The position numbers and the translations under genes are program-made. Shown here in pieces: positions 7,614 through 16,319 of a stretch of 64,000 nucleotides of DNA; within the stretch, counting starts at the first letter, position 1, and each line of letters opens with the position of its first letter. The notes beneath the pieces were generated by a model, which made no database searches, had not been told where the DNA came from, and was given only the letters and a program-made list of their open reading frames with translations. This stretch comes from Variovorax sp. RA8 (GTDB taxonomy: Bacteria; Pseudomonadota; Gammaproteobacteria; Burkholderiales; Burkholderiaceae_C). Location of the stretch: positions 2,790,001 to 2,854,000 of the forward strand of contig NZ_LR594662.1 of the NCBI RefSeq assembly GCF_901827175.1, given 5' to 3'.

Positions 7614-8603
7614 TCAGGGCTTCGAGGGCGGCGGAAGCGCCAGCCCGCGCTCGCGCATCAGGTCGCGCAGCAGCGCAGGGTCGTCGGTGATGATGCCGTC
7701 CACCTGCCAGTCCATCAACCTCGCCATGTCGGCGCGCTGGTTGACCGTCCAGGGCACGACCTGGAACCCCAGCGCCTGTGCCTCCCGGACCTGCGCGGCC
7801 GTGAGGTCGTTGAAGGCCGGCGACCAGGTCACCTTGCCCGGGGCCGTGCCGGCGGCAGCCTTCACCAGGCGCGGCGCCGAGCCGAAATCCTCGAGCCGCA
7901 GGCCCGAGGTCCAGCGCGGGTCCCTGAGCGTGCGGCCGGTCGTGAGGTAGGCGCGCTGCAGCTGCGGCGCCCACTGGCCGACCAGCGCCAGCGTGCGCCA
8001 GTCGAAGCTCTGCACGGTCACGCGCGGGCCCATGCCCGCCTTGTCGATCTCGGCCAGCAGCGAGCGCACCATCAGATCCGGTGCCGCGGTCTCGTCGGGG
8101 CGCGCCGGATCGAGCTTGGTCTCGATGTTGAAGCGGACCTGCGTGGCGTTGCGCGCACGCACCCGATCGAAGAGCGCAGCCAGGGCCGGGATGCGCTCGC
8201 CGTCGCGCGGCACCTGCAGCGCGAACTGCTTGCCGTAGGGGGTCGCGGGGTCGATGCGGCCGACGTCGTAGGCCTGCAGCTGCGAGAACGTCAGAGTGCG
8301 GATCGCCGGGCCCTTGGCCGGAAGGAAGGCGCCATTCGCGTCGCGCGTGTGGTCGGGGTTGAGCACCGTGTCGTGCGAGATCACCACCACGCCGTCGGCA
8401 GTGAGGCCGATGTCGAGTTCGAGCGTGCTGACGCCAATGTCCATTGCGTTGTCGAAGGCCGCCAGCGTGTTTTCCGGCGCGAGCGCGCGGCCGCCGCGGT
8501 GGGCTTGAAGGTCGAAGGCTTGCCGGGGACCGGGCGCCAACGCCGAGCAGGCGGCGAGCAGCGAAGCGGTGAGCAGCCATGGCACGCAGGAGGGGAGCTT
8601 CAT
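7614..8603 (-). CDS. Glycerophosphodiester phosphodiesterase lipoprotein
   Basis: The 329-residue enzyme hydrolyses glycerophosphodiesters to glycerol-3-phosphate and an alcohol. It has a lipoprotein signal with lipobox LLAAC (Cys19). The GDPD TIM-barrel follows with [12 protein letters not shown] (catalytic His and Glu), ELDIGLT (metal-binding Glu/Asp) and VVISHD (second catalytic His). The large insert region ([19 protein letters not shown]) is of the periplasmic GlpQ type. Its start overlaps the stop of the DUF1439 gene by ATGA (8600-8603), so the two are co-translated; no glycerol-3-phosphate transporter is nearby. Confidence 0.85.
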   Translation of the reverse strand: MKLPSCVPWLLTASLLAACSALAPGPRQAFDLQAHRGGRALAPENTLAAFDNAMDIGVSTLELDIGLTADGVVVISHDTVLNPDHTRDANGAFLPAKGPAIRTLTFSQLQAYDVGRIDPATPYGKQFALQVPRDGERIPALAALFDRVRARNATQVRFNIETKLDPARPDETAAPDLMVRSLLAEIDKAGMGPRVTVQSFDWRTLALVGQWAPQLQRAYLTTGRTLRDPRWTSGLRLEDFGSAPRLVKAAAGTAPGKVTWSPAFNDLTAAQVREAQALGFQVVPWTVNQRADMARLMDWQVDGIITDDPALLRDLMRERGLALPPPSKP

Positions 8604-9178
8604 TTGAGTTCCACCTTGATGCCGTCCTGTTGCACGGTGATGTCACCGATCTCGTAGGTCTTGCGCCCCACGGTGAGCTCCTCCGCGGTGAAGGTGCGCA
8701 GCGGCTGGCCGCGCAGCAGTTCCTGCGCGACCAACGCGCCGATCTGCTGCAGGCGCTCGGCGTCTCGCCCGGTCACGCCCTGCAGCTCGAGCCGCTCGGC
8801 CTTCGGCTGGTCGAGCCGCAGCGCACGGGCCGGCGCGTCGTACTTGAGGGCGCTGCTGACCGAGACCACGCCCTCGACGGTGGAGGGCCGAAGCAGCGGG
8901 CTGGCGATGCTGAGCGCGGCCGTGATCGCGGCGCGGTTGGCCTCGGCGTCCAGGCCCAGCTGCGGATCGCGCAAGGCGACGGTGAAGATCTCGGCATAGC
9001 GCTGCTGAACCGGAAAGCGCCTGGCGATCTGCGCCTGCAGCTCTTCGCGGCTCGCGGTGTATTCGCTGGTGAAGAAATTGAAACCCGCCAGTGCCGTGAA
9101 AGGCGCTGGCGCTGCGGCGGCCCCGATGAGCGCGCGCAGGAGCAGACGACGGGACAGCGGTGGGAGAAAGCGGTACAT
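8600..9178 (-). CDS. DUF1439 domain periplasmic protein
   Basis: A 192-residue protein with an Arg-rich N-terminus and hydrophobic stretch ([22 protein letters not shown]), likely a cleaved export signal of Tat-like character (SRRLLL). The mature domain ([20 protein letters not shown], then [14 protein letters not shown] and [19 protein letters not shown]) matches the DUF1439 lipid-binding-like family (YceB relatives). These small tubular proteins are thought to bind lipids. It precedes and overlaps the GDPD gene, which hints at a shared role in phospholipid turnover; that link is inference. Confidence 0.7.
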   Translation of the reverse strand: MYRFLPPLSRRLLLRALIGAAAAPAPFTALAGFNFFTSEYTASREELQAQIARRFPVQQRYAEIFTVALRDPQLGLDAEANRAAITAALSIASPLLRPSTVEGVVSVSSALKYDAPARALRLDQPKAERLELQGVTGRDAERLQQIGALVAQELLRGQPLRTFTAEELTVGRKTYEIGDITVQQDGIKVELK

Positions 9179-9213
9179 ACCGCTCGGAGCTTGCCACAGC
9201 CCGATGGTTCAGT

Positions 9214-9999
9214 TCAGTCGTGCAGGGATGAGAGGAACTGTTTCAGCTCGGCTGTCTGCGGATTGCCGAACAGCTCGGCCGGCGGCCCCATCTCGTGCAC
9301 CCGGCCCTGGTGCATGAAGATCACGCGGTCGCTGACCTTGCGCGCGAAGCTCATCTCGTGCGTGACCATCAGCAGCGTCATCCCCTCGTCGGCCAGCGAC
9401 TCGACCACGCGGAGCACCTCGCCCACCAGCTCGGGGTCGAGCGCGGAAGTGATCTCGTCGCACAGCAACACCGCAGGTTCCATTGCGAGGGCGCGCGCAA
9501 TGGCCACGCGCTGCTGCTGGCCGCCCGAAAGCTGGTCGGGCATGGCATCGAACTTCTGCTCCAGGCCCACGCGGGTGAGCAGCTTGCGCGCCTGCGAGGC
9601 TGCTTCGAGGCTGCTGCGTTTCTTGACCAGCGTCGGCGCGAGCATCACGTTCCTGCCCACCGTGAGGTGCGGGAACAGGTTGAAGCTCTGGAAGATCATG
9701 CCCACGTGCTGCCGCAGCTCGCGCATGGCCATTGCGCTCTCGTGCAGCAGCGGCTTGCCATGCACCGTGAGCGAGCCCTCCTGGAACACCTCGAGGCCGT
9801 TGATGCAGCGAAGCAGCGTGCTCTTGCCCGAGCCGCTCTTGCCGATGATGGCGATCACCTCGCCGCGCCGGACATCGAGATCGATGCCCTTCAGCACCTC
9901 GTTGCTGCCGTAGGCCTTGCGCAGGGCGGTGATGCGGACGATGGGCGCGGCGCCCTTGGCGGGCGCAGCGGCGGGTGGGGCTTCAGCGATCAGCGCCAT
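9214..9999 (-). CDS. Polar amino acid ABC transporter ATP-binding protein
   Basis: The 261-residue ATPase energises amino acid uptake in the inner membrane. Walker A is GKSGSGKST (residues 53-61), the signature [14 protein letters not shown] and Walker [15 protein letters not shown]; the D-loop and H-loop (TLLMVTHEM) follow, all in the GlnQ/HisP style. It is the last gene of the operon gntR - binding protein - permease - permease - ATPase and overlaps the upstream permease by 17 bases. The N-terminal 20 residues are Ala/Pro rich, as is common in this genus. Confidence 0.92.
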   Translation of the reverse strand: MALIAEAPPAAAPAKGAAPIVRITALRKAYGSNEVLKGIDLDVRRGEVIAIIGKSGSGKSTLLRCINGLEVFQEGSLTVHGKPLLHESAMAMRELRQHVGMIFQSFNLFPHLTVGRNVMLAPTLVKKRSSLEAASQARKLLTRVGLEQKFDAMPDQLSGGQQQRVAIARALAMEPAVLLCDEITSALDPELVGEVLRVVESLADEGMTLLMVTHEMSFARKVSDRVIFMHQGRVHEMGPPAELFGNPQTAELKQFLSSLHD

Positions 10000-10636
10000 G
10001 GATCTTCCTTTCGAGGTTCTTGGCGTACAGGCTCACGGGAAAGCACAGCGCGAAATAGAGCAGGGCCACGCAGCTGAAGACCACGAAGGGCTTGAAGGTG
10101 GCGTTCGAGATCATGCTGCCGGCCTTCGTCAGCTCGACGAAGCCGATCACCGAGGCCAGCGCCGTGCCCTTGATCACCTGCACCAGGAAGCCCACTGTGG
10201 GCGCGATGGCGATGCGCTTGGCCTGCGGCAGGATCACATGGCGCATCTGCTCGCCGAAACTCAGCGCCAGGCTGCCCGAGGCCTCCCACTGGCCCTTGGG
10301 GATGGCGGCCACGCAGCCGCGCCAGATCTCGGTCAGGAAGGCGCTGGTGTAGAGCGTCAGCGCGACCGACGCCGCGGTCCAGGCCGAGACCTCGATGCCG
10401 AGCAGCGCGATGCCGAAGTAGGCCAGGAACAGCTGCATCAGCAGCGGCGTGCCCTGGAACAGCTGCACGTAGAGGCCGATCAGCCGATCGGCCAGCGGAC
10501 CGCCCGACAGGCGCAGGAACAGCAGCAGGCCGCCCACCAGCCCGCCGCCGACAAAGGCGATGAGCGACAGCACCACCGTCCAGCGCAGCGCCAGCAGCAG
10601 GTTGCGCACGATGTCCCAGAGGGAGAACTCGATCAT
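9983..10636 (-). CDS. Amino acid ABC transporter permease
   Basis: The 217-residue permease has the HisM/GlnP-type inner membrane fold with about five helices. The cytoplasmic loop EIWRGCVAAIPKGQWEASGSL is the family's ATPase-docking EAA motif. It pairs with the second permease at 10730-11392 to form the channel. The preceding 93 bases hold a dispersed hairpin element (10637-10729), so expression of this gene and the ATPase may be lowered relative to the upstream genes. Confidence 0.9.
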   Translation of the reverse strand: MIEFSLWDIVRNLLLALRWTVVLSLIAFVGGGLVGGLLLFLRLSGGPLADRLIGLYVQLFQGTPLLMQLFLAYFGIALLGIEVSAWTAASVALTLYTSAFLTEIWRGCVAAIPKGQWEASGSLALSFGEQMRHVILPQAKRIAIAPTVGFLVQVIKGTALASVIGFVELTKAGSMISNATFKPFVVFSCVALLYFALCFPVSLYAKNLERKIHGADR

Positions 10637-10729
10637 CGCCAGGCCTCCCGCCGGGCCGCCCCAAGGGAGGCCGCCGCCCCCTCGGGGGGCAGCGAGTACA
10701 CGAAGTGACGAGCGTGGGGGCTTTTCATG
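10637..10729. repeat. Dispersed GC-rich hairpin element inside the ABC operon
   Basis: This spacer holds two strong hairpins. GCCCCC pairs with GGGGGC around TC at 10676-10690, and GGCCTCCC (10642-10649) pairs with GGGAGGCC (10665-10672). Together with the flanking AGCGTGGGGGCTTTTCAT they form the typical intergenic element repeated many times in Comamonadaceae genomes (recognised from general knowledge). Here it separates the two permease genes and does not code. Confidence 0.6.
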
Positions 10730-11392
10730 CTACCTCCCGAAGAAGAACTTCGGCCCTGCCCAGTTGAGCAGCCGCCGTGCCGCCACCGAGAGCGCCAGGT
10801 AGATGGCGGTCGCGATGATGAAGGCCTCGAAGGCGCGGAAGTTGCGGCTCTGGATCAGGTTGGCCGCGTAGCTCAGCTCCTCGGTCGAGATCTGGCTGCA
10901 CACGGCCGAGCCCAGCATCACGATGATGATCTGGCTCACCATCGCGGGCCAGACCTTCTTCATCGCCGGCGGCAGCACCACGCGCGTGAACACCTGCACC
11001 TTGTTGAGCGCCAGGCTCACGGCGGCTTCGATCTGGCCGCGCGGCGTGGCCTCGATGCCGGCGCGGATGATCTCGGTGGCGTAGGCGCCGAGGTTCATCA
11101 CCATCGCGATCACGGAGGCCATCTCCGGCGAGAGCTTGAAGCCCGCGGCAGGCAGCCCGAAGAAGATGAAGAACAGCTGCACGATGAAAGGCGTGTTGCG
11201 GATCAGCTCCACGTAGCTGCCCACGATCCAGCGCAGCCAAGCCGGCCCGCTCGCCCGGGCCCAGGCGCAGGCGATGCCGACCGCCATGCCGATCAGCGTG
11301 GCGATGAGCGTGAGGCCCAGCGTCCATAGGACGCCCCTGACCAGCAGCGGCCATTGGCCGAGCACGGCCCCGAAGTCGAACTCGATGCCCAT
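10730..11392 (-). CDS. Amino acid ABC transporter permease
   Basis: The 220-residue permease is of the HisQ/GlnP type. Membrane helices start at about residue 17 (LLVRGVLWTLGLTLIATLIG). The EAA loop ATEIIRAGIEATPRGQIEAA and SYVELIRNTPFIVQLFFIFF are family hallmarks. It lies 12 bases after the binding-protein gene and before the hairpin element that precedes the second permease. The presence of two different permeases indicates a heterodimeric channel. Confidence 0.9.
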   Translation of the reverse strand: MGIEFDFGAVLGQWPLLVRGVLWTLGLTLIATLIGMAVGIACAWARASGPAWLRWIVGSYVELIRNTPFIVQLFFIFFGLPAAGFKLSPEMASVIAMVMNLGAYATEIIRAGIEATPRGQIEAAVSLALNKVQVFTRVVLPPAMKKVWPAMVSQIIIVMLGSAVCSQISTEELSYAANLIQSRNFRAFEAFIIATAIYLALSVAARRLLNWAGPKFFFGR

Positions 11393-11404
11393 GGCGGCGC
11401 GGTG

Positions 11405-12196
11405 TCAGGACGGCAGGTCGCCGGCTTCCTTGCCGAGGAACTTCTTGGACATGGCATCGAGCGTGCCGTCCTTCTTGGCGGCCGCGATGATCTCGTTGAC
11501 CTTGGCCTTCAGCGCATCCTCGCCCTTGGCGATGCCCACGTAGCAAGGGCTGTCCTTGAGCAGCAGCTTGTACTCGGCGCCCAGCTGAGGGTTCTTCTGC
11601 ATCATGTTCACAGCGACCGCGGCGCTGGTGGCGATGGTCTGCGTCTGGCCGGCGACGAAGGCGGCGATGGTGGCGTTGTTGTCCTCGAAGCGCTTGTAGT
11701 CGACGTTGGCCGGTGCCACCTTGGCGAGCTCCTGGTCTTCCATCGCGCCGCGCGTCACGGCCACGCTCTTGCCGGCCATGTCGGCAAAGCTCTTGATGGC
11801 GAGGCCCTTGGACGCATACACGGCCTGGAAGAAGGGTGCATAGGCGGCGCTGAAGTCGATCACCTTCTCGCGCTCGGCATTCTTGCCCAGCGTGGAGATC
11901 ACGAGGTCGGCCTTCTTCGTCTGCAGGTAGGGGATGCGGTTGGCGCTGGTGACGGGTACCAGCTCGGCCTTGACGCCCAGCTTGGCGGCGATGAGCTTCG
12001 CCATTTCCACGTCCAGGCCCTGGGGTGCCATGTCGGGGCCGACGAAGCCGTAGGGCGGGTAGTCGGTGGGAATCGCGACCTTGAGGGTCTTGGACTTCAG
12101 CACGTTGTCGAGCGCGCTCTGGGCCGGGGCGGCGCCGGTGGCGAGCAGGGCGGACGTTGCGAGGCCGAGGACGAACAGGCGGCGGGAAAACTTCAT
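11405..12196 (-). CDS. Amino acid ABC transporter substrate-binding protein
   Basis: The 263-residue periplasmic binding protein starts MKFSRRLFVLGLATSALLAT, a signal peptide cleaved near PAQS. The SBP family 3 domain shows LKVAIPTDYPPYGFVGPD at its start and DLVISTLGKNAEREKVIDFS, the ligand-region motif. A polar amino acid is the likely ligand, which cannot be narrowed from sequence alone. The start at 12196 overlaps the stop of the upstream gntR gene by ATGA (12193-12196), so the regulator is the first gene of the transporter operon. Confidence 0.9.
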   Translation of the reverse strand: MKFSRRLFVLGLATSALLATGAAPAQSALDNVLKSKTLKVAIPTDYPPYGFVGPDMAPQGLDVEMAKLIAAKLGVKAELVPVTSANRIPYLQTKKADLVISTLGKNAEREKVIDFSAAYAPFFQAVYASKGLAIKSFADMAGKSVAVTRGAMEDQELAKVAPANVDYKRFEDNNATIAAFVAGQTQTIATSAAVAVNMMQKNPQLGAEYKLLLKDSPCYVGIAKGEDALKAKVNEIIAAAKKDGTLDAMSKKFLGKEAGDLPS

Positions 12197-12981
12197 AGCA
12201 GGGCTCCTAGGTAAGTCGATGAATCGTCGGGTGGGGATGGGGCGTCGGAGACCTTGGCTCGAGCGCGGGTACGCAAGACCTGTGCCTTGGGCTTCGGGGC
12301 GCCGGGCGGGTTGTCGAGCGGCGCGAGCGCATCGCGCAGCTGCGCCAGCGGATCGGCCTGGCTCTGCACGCGCAGCGCCGACTGCACGGTGCCGATGTGC
12401 TCGGTCATCAGCGCCTCGGCGCCGGCCGCGTCGCCGCGCTCCAGCGCCGCGACGATGCGCACGTGGTCCTCGCAGGACTGCGCCGCGTCGTGCGAGGACT
12501 GGTAGAGCATCGCGATCAGGGTGGTGCGCGCGGTGAAGTCGCGCAGCGTGTCGGCCAGCAGTGAATTGCCCAGGCATTCGGCCAGGCACACGTGGAAGTC
12601 GCCCAGCAGGAAGCTGCGGGTGCCGACATCGCTGCCCCTCAGGGCCGCCTTCTCACGCTGCAGGTGCGTCTTGAGCGAGCGCAGCGCCTCCTTGCCGATG
12701 CGGCCGGCGCTTCGGATCAGGCCGGACTCGATCACGCGGCGCGCCTCGAAGGCCTCGCGCGCCTCGTCCTGCGACGGCTCGATCACGAACCAGCCGCGCC
12801 TGGCGCTCACGGTCACGATGCCGCGCGCCGCCAGCCGCGTGAGCGCCTCCCGCACGATGGTGCGGCTGCAATCGAACAGCATCGCGAGCTGCTGCTCGCC
12901 CAGGCGCGAGCCCGGGGCGAGCTTCTGCGCCATCACGGCTTCGACGATGCGGGCGCTGATTTCGGGGGCGGTGATGGACAT
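12193..12981 (-). CDS. GntR-family regulator (FCD/FadR subfamily)
   Basis: The 262-residue regulator has the GntR winged helix at residues 5-70 (SRTIVREALTRLAARGIVTV) and a C-terminal FCD ligand-binding domain with the metal-binding His residues (DFHVCLAE, CEDHVRIVAAL, EHIGTVQ). FCD proteins often bind carboxylates or amino acids through this metal. It heads the amino acid transporter operon and is translationally coupled to the binding protein. A near-perfect 13-bp inverted repeat begins five bases upstream of its start codon, suggesting it represses its own operon and is released by the transported substrate. Confidence 0.85.
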   Translation of the reverse strand: MSITAPEISARIVEAVMAQKLAPGSRLGEQQLAMLFDCSRTIVREALTRLAARGIVTVSARRGWFVIEPSQDEAREAFEARRVIESGLIRSAGRIGKEALRSLKTHLQREKAALRGSDVGTRSFLLGDFHVCLAECLGNSLLADTLRDFTARTTLIAMLYQSSHDAAQSCEDHVRIVAALERGDAAGAEALMTEHIGTVQSALRVQSQADPLAQLRDALAPLDNPPGAPKPKAQVLRTRARAKVSDAPSPPDDSSTYLGALL

Positions 12982-12986
12982 GCGCC

Positions 12987-13021
12987 TGCATACCAGCAGC
13001 TTTCGTGCCTGCTGGTATGCA
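12987..13021. promoter_or_regulatory. 13-bp inverted repeat, likely GntR operator
   Basis: The arms TGCATACCAGCAG (12987-12999) and CTGCTGGTATGCA (13009-13021) are perfect inverted repeats separated by 9 bases. The left arm lies immediately upstream of the regulator's start codon (12979-12981 on the minus strand). Size, symmetry and the GGTAT/ATACC content fit an FCD-GntR operator that would block transcription of the transporter operon. Confidence 0.65.
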
Positions 13022-13081
13022 AGGCGTGTGCACCAAATCGGGTGGCGCCTGCCCGCGGCGCGTGCACCGCCAGGAAGAGGC

Positions 13082-13522
13082 TCAGTTCCCGAGCGTGGCC
13101 TTCAGCGTGATCTCGGGCACGCTCGCCAGCGCCTTCGACAGCGGGCAGCCGGCCTTGGCGCCGGCGGCGAGCTCCTGGAACTTCGCCTCGTCGATGCCAG
13201 GAATCACGGCTTCCAGCTCGAGCTGGATGCGGTCGATCTTGAAGCCAGGGCCGTCCTGCGCGAGGCGCACCGCGGCCTTGGTGTCGATGCGGGTGGCGGT
13301 GAAGCCGGCGCCTTCCAGCGCGAAGGCGAGGGCCATCGTGAGGCAGCCCGCATGCGCCGCACCCAGGATCTCCTCCGGGTTCGTGCCCGTGCGATCGTCC
13401 TCGAAGCGGCTCTTGAAGCCGTAGGGATAGTCCTTGAGTGCGCCCGTCTCCGTGCTGATCCGGCCCTTGCCGGTCTTGCCGGCGCCTTCCCAGTGAACAC
13501 TTGCGCGCTTGTCTGCTGCCAT
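13082..13522 (-). CDS. osmC: OsmC family peroxidase-like protein
   Basis: The 146-residue protein is an OsmC/Ohr thiol peroxidase relative that would reduce organic hydroperoxides in the cytoplasm. The two reactive cysteines are Cys60 (AAHAGCLTMAL) and Cys126 (AKAGCPLSKAL). The opening MAADKRASVHWEGAGKTGKG and GTNPEEILGAAHAG place it with OsmC rather than Ohr. The start at 13522 follows GAGGAG; the longer frame has no ribosome site. The single gene is divergent from the acyl-CoA synthetase gene. Confidence 0.88.
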   Translation of the reverse strand: MAADKRASVHWEGAGKTGKGRISTETGALKDYPYGFKSRFEDDRTGTNPEEILGAAHAGCLTMALAFALEGAGFTATRIDTKAAVRLAQDGPGFKIDRIQLELEAVIPGIDEAKFQELAAGAKAGCPLSKALASVPEITLKATLGN

Positions 13523-13709
13523 GAGAGCTCCTCGGTGGTGGTGGGGTGAAGGAGCCGATGTTGTACGCCGGAACAGGTGACATGTCTGTCGGCCGCCGGG
13601 ATGAGCGAGCATCTCCACTTGCAGAGTCGCCGATGCGACGCGGTGGGGGCTTCCCCGATACGTCCGGCCCGTGTGGCATCGTAGGCTTGCCCGTCCCCAT
13701 GGAGTCCGT

Positions 13710-15404
13710 ATGGATCGCCCGCACTACAAGTTCTGGCCGCAGCGCCTGCCCCGTTCGATCACCGTCCCGGCCACCTCGCTGTGGCACAACCTCGCCACCG
13801 CCGCCGAGCGCTTCCCGGACAAGACCGCGCTGGTTTTCTTCGGCAGCGAGACCTCGTATCGCGAGCTCGCCGAGCAGGTCGAGCGGCTGGCCGGCCAACT
13901 GCATGCGCTGGGCGTGAAGCGCGGCGACCGCGTGGTCCTGGACATGCAGAACTGCCCGCAGCTGGTGATCGCGCATTTCGCCATCCTGCGCGCCAATGCG
14001 GTGGTGGTGCCGGTCAACCCGATGAACCGGGCCGAGGAGCTCAAGCACTACATCACCGATCCGGACGCCAAGGTGGCCATCACCACCGGCGACCTGGCGC
14101 CCGAGCTCGTCAAGGCCAGCGACGCGCTCGCGCCCGGCGAGCGCCTGGCGCACCTGATCGTCACGCAGTTCACCGACGCCTTCGACCCGGACGCGCAGGG
14201 CGACGAGGCGCCGCCGCCGGGCTGGCGGGACTGGCTGCTCACCCGCCATCCGCTGCCTTCGCTGGCCGGCGGCCGCGTCATGGCCTGGACCGAGGCGCTG
14301 GCCGCGGGCCACGCGCCGCCCGCGCATGCGGTGGGCGCCAACGACATGGCGCTCCTGCCCTACACCAGCGGCACCACCGGCCTGCCCAAGGGGTGCATCC
14401 ACCATCACTCCAGCCTGATGCACAACGCCTACGCCTGCCAGCTATGGGGCCTGAGTTCGTCGGAGACGGTGGTGCTGGCGGTGGTGCCGATGTTCCACAT
14501 CACCGGCACGGTGAGCGTGCTGCATACCGCCATCATGAGCGCGGCCACGCTGGTGGTCATGCCGCGCTGGGACCGCGAGGTGGCCGGCCGGCTGATCTCG
14601 CGCCGCAAGGTCACCAGCTGGACGAACATCCCCACCATGGTGATCGACCTGCTGGGTAGCCCGAACTTCGCGAGCTTCGACCTCAGCAGCCTGGTCCACA
14701 TCGGCGGCGGGGGTGCGGCGATGCCGCAGGCGGTGGCGCAGCGGCTCTACGAGCAGTACGGGCTCAAGTACGCGGAAGGCTACGGGCTCACCGAGACCGC
14801 GGCGCCTTCGCACACCAATCCCTTCGACAACCCCAAGCAGCAGTGCCTGGGCATCCCCTTCATCAGCACCGATGCGCGCGTGGTCGACCCCGACACGCTG
14901 CAGGAGATGCCGATCGGCGAATCGGGCGAGATCATCATCCACGGGCCCGAGGTGTTCCAGGGCTACTGGAAAAGGCCCGACGCGACCGAGGCGGCCTTCG
15001 TGGAGTTCGAGGGCAAGCGCTTCTTCCGTTCCGGCGACATGGGCCGCATGGACGAGGACGGCTACTTCTTCATCACCGACCGCCTCAAGCGCATGATCAA
15101 CGCCAGCGGCTTCAAGGTCTGGCCGGCCGAGGTCGAGCTCCTGATGTTCCGCCACCCGGCGATCCAGGAGGCGTGCGTGATCTCCACGAAGGATGCCTAC
15201 CGCGGCGAGTCGGTCAAGGCGGTGGTGGTGCTGCGCGCCACCCACAAGAACACCACCGAGCAGGAGATCATCGACTGGTGCCGCGAGAACATGGCCGTGT
15301 ACAAGATCCCGCGCACCGTGCAGTTCGTCGATGTGCTGCCCAAGAGCGGCAGCGGCAAGGTGATGTGGCGGTTGCTGCAGGAGGCGGAAAGCGGCGCGAA
15401 ATAA
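13710..15404 (+). CDS. AMP-binding acyl-CoA synthetase
   Basis: The 564-residue ligase of the ANL superfamily activates a carboxylic acid (probably a fatty acid) with ATP and CoA through an acyl-adenylate. The P-loop is YTSGTTGLPKG near residue 220. The A5 region GYGLTETAAPSHTNP and the hinge/A8 region (SGDMGRMDEDGYFFITDRLKR) follow, and the A10 lysine lies in PKSGSGKVMWR near the end. GGAG at 13701-13704 and the spacing fix the start at 13710. No substrate-specific neighbours are present. Annotators often call this group long-chain fatty-acid-CoA ligase. Confidence 0.88.
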   Translation: MDRPHYKFWPQRLPRSITVPATSLWHNLATAAERFPDKTALVFFGSETSYRELAEQVERLAGQLHALGVKRGDRVVLDMQNCPQLVIAHFAILRANAVVVPVNPMNRAEELKHYITDPDAKVAITTGDLAPELVKASDALAPGERLAHLIVTQFTDAFDPDAQGDEAPPPGWRDWLLTRHPLPSLAGGRVMAWTEALAAGHAPPAHAVGANDMALLPYTSGTTGLPKGCIHHHSSLMHNAYACQLWGLSSSETVVLAVVPMFHITGTVSVLHTAIMSAATLVVMPRWDREVAGRLISRRKVTSWTNIPTMVIDLLGSPNFASFDLSSLVHIGGGGAAMPQAVAQRLYEQYGLKYAEGYGLTETAAPSHTNPFDNPKQQCLGIPFISTDARVVDPDTLQEMPIGESGEIIIHGPEVFQGYWKRPDATEAAFVEFEGKRFFRSGDMGRMDEDGYFFITDRLKRMINASGFKVWPAEVELLMFRHPAIQEACVISTKDAYRGESVKAVVVLRATHKNTTEQEIIDWCRENMAVYKIPRTVQFVDVLPKSGSGKVMWRLLQEAESGAK

Positions 15405-15422
15405 AGAATTGATGCGGGCAAG

Positions 15423-15439
15423 CCCGTGGCGGCCACGGG
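15423..15439. terminator. Hairpin after the acyl-CoA synthetase gene
   Basis: A short perfect stem (CCCGTGG, loop CGG, CCACGGG) lies 19 bases after the stop codon at 15402-15404. There is no T-run, so termination is only a possibility. Confidence 0.3.
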
Positions 15440-15539
15440 AGATCGCGACAGTCCATGCAAAATGCTTTGCAAATGGGTTGCGGGTTCGCGACCGGCGTCA
15501 GGCTTCTGGGGTATCCCGGGGGCCTTTCTGCTTTGTGGG

Positions 15540-15840
15540 CTACGGAAAAACCTTCAGCCCGTTGCCGTTCATCGTGTGGCCTCGCCTGCCGGTGAAGAAT
15601 TTCGCCTTCAGCACGTCAAACGCCTGATTGGCCTGAAGCGGCTTGATCACGGACAACCCGATCGGGCGCGCCGTCAGGTCGGCAAGCTGCAGCCCCCAGT
15701 GGTATGTCGAATTTCAGGCGGCGCACGGCCGGCGTCAAAGTGTCGGCATAGCAGGCCTTCGTGAAGATGCAGAACGACAGTACGAATACCGGATAGTCGG
15801 GGTTGATCGAGGTCAGGCTGTGGTCGCCGCTCTCGTCCAC
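15540..15840 (-). pseudogene. DUF3800 gene remnant with internal deletion and frameshift
   Basis: Reading the minus strand from 15840 gives DESGDHSLTSINPDYPVFVL and then LTPAVRRLKFD, the conserved N-terminus of DUF3800 proteins. Near 15705 the frame breaks. The next frame then reads YHWGLQLADLTARPIG, followed by AFDVLKAKFF and GNGLKVFP up to a TAG at 15540-15542, which is the conserved C-terminus of the same family. About 100 or more middle residues are missing, and the true start codon is also gone. The gene is therefore a decayed remnant. DUF3800 proteins are often found in mobile or defence contexts, but no other trace is nearby. Confidence 0.7.
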
Positions 15841-15873
15841 TGTCCAGGGCGACCGACGGGTGCTGCCGGCGCC

Positions 15874-16263
15874 TCAGGCCTTGAGCCAATCCCTGAGCTG
15901 CTTGGTGCGCTGTTCGGTGTGCTCGATCTGGCAGCCGAGCGCGGCGATGTCGCGCACTGTGCCGCCCGCGTTGAGCATGTACTTGGCCCTGCAGTCGTCG
16001 GCGCGGAACTGGATCCAGGCCCGCTGCGCCTGCCTCAGCAGCTTGCGGGTGCCGGCGTAGTCGATGGCATCGGCCTTGCCGGGAGGATCGAGCGACTTCA
16101 GCAGCGCCTGGTAGGCGGCGTTGAGCTCCCTGTCCTTGCGCTCCAGCGCCTGTTGCGCGCACTGGTTGATCTCGGCCGTGTTGCGGGTCCTGCACTGCTC
16201 CTCGGCGAAGACGATGCCGGGAAGCAGGAGCAGGGCGGTGCCAAGGCAGGACAGCTTCTTCAT
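15874..16263 (-). CDS. LprI-family (DUF1311) secreted lysozyme inhibitor-like protein
   Basis: The 129-residue protein has a signal peptide (MKKLSCLGTALLLLPGIVFA) and a small helical domain with conserved cysteines (EEQCRTRNTAEINQCAQQAL). The DUF1311 hallmarks LNAAYQALL and LLRQAQRAWIQFRADDC follow. LprI of Mycobacterium inhibits lysozyme; function in this organism is inferred from family only. It is the last gene of the leftward run that starts with the NADH dehydrogenase gene at 19071. Confidence 0.75.
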   Translation of the reverse strand: MKKLSCLGTALLLLPGIVFAEEQCRTRNTAEINQCAQQALERKDRELNAAYQALLKSLDPPGKADAIDYAGTRKLLRQAQRAWIQFRADDCRAKYMLNAGGTVRDIAALGCQIEHTEQRTKQLRDWLKA

Positions 16264-16319
16264 TTCGAAACTCCGCGATCGCTGGGGTCGGAGCTCGTAT
16301 TCTGCGCCGGCCGGGCCCG

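Noticed and set aside
15405..15539. Additional gene in the gap before the DUF3800 remnant
   Set aside because: Only short frames with no ribosome site or protein-like composition are present, beside the hairpin at 15423-15439.
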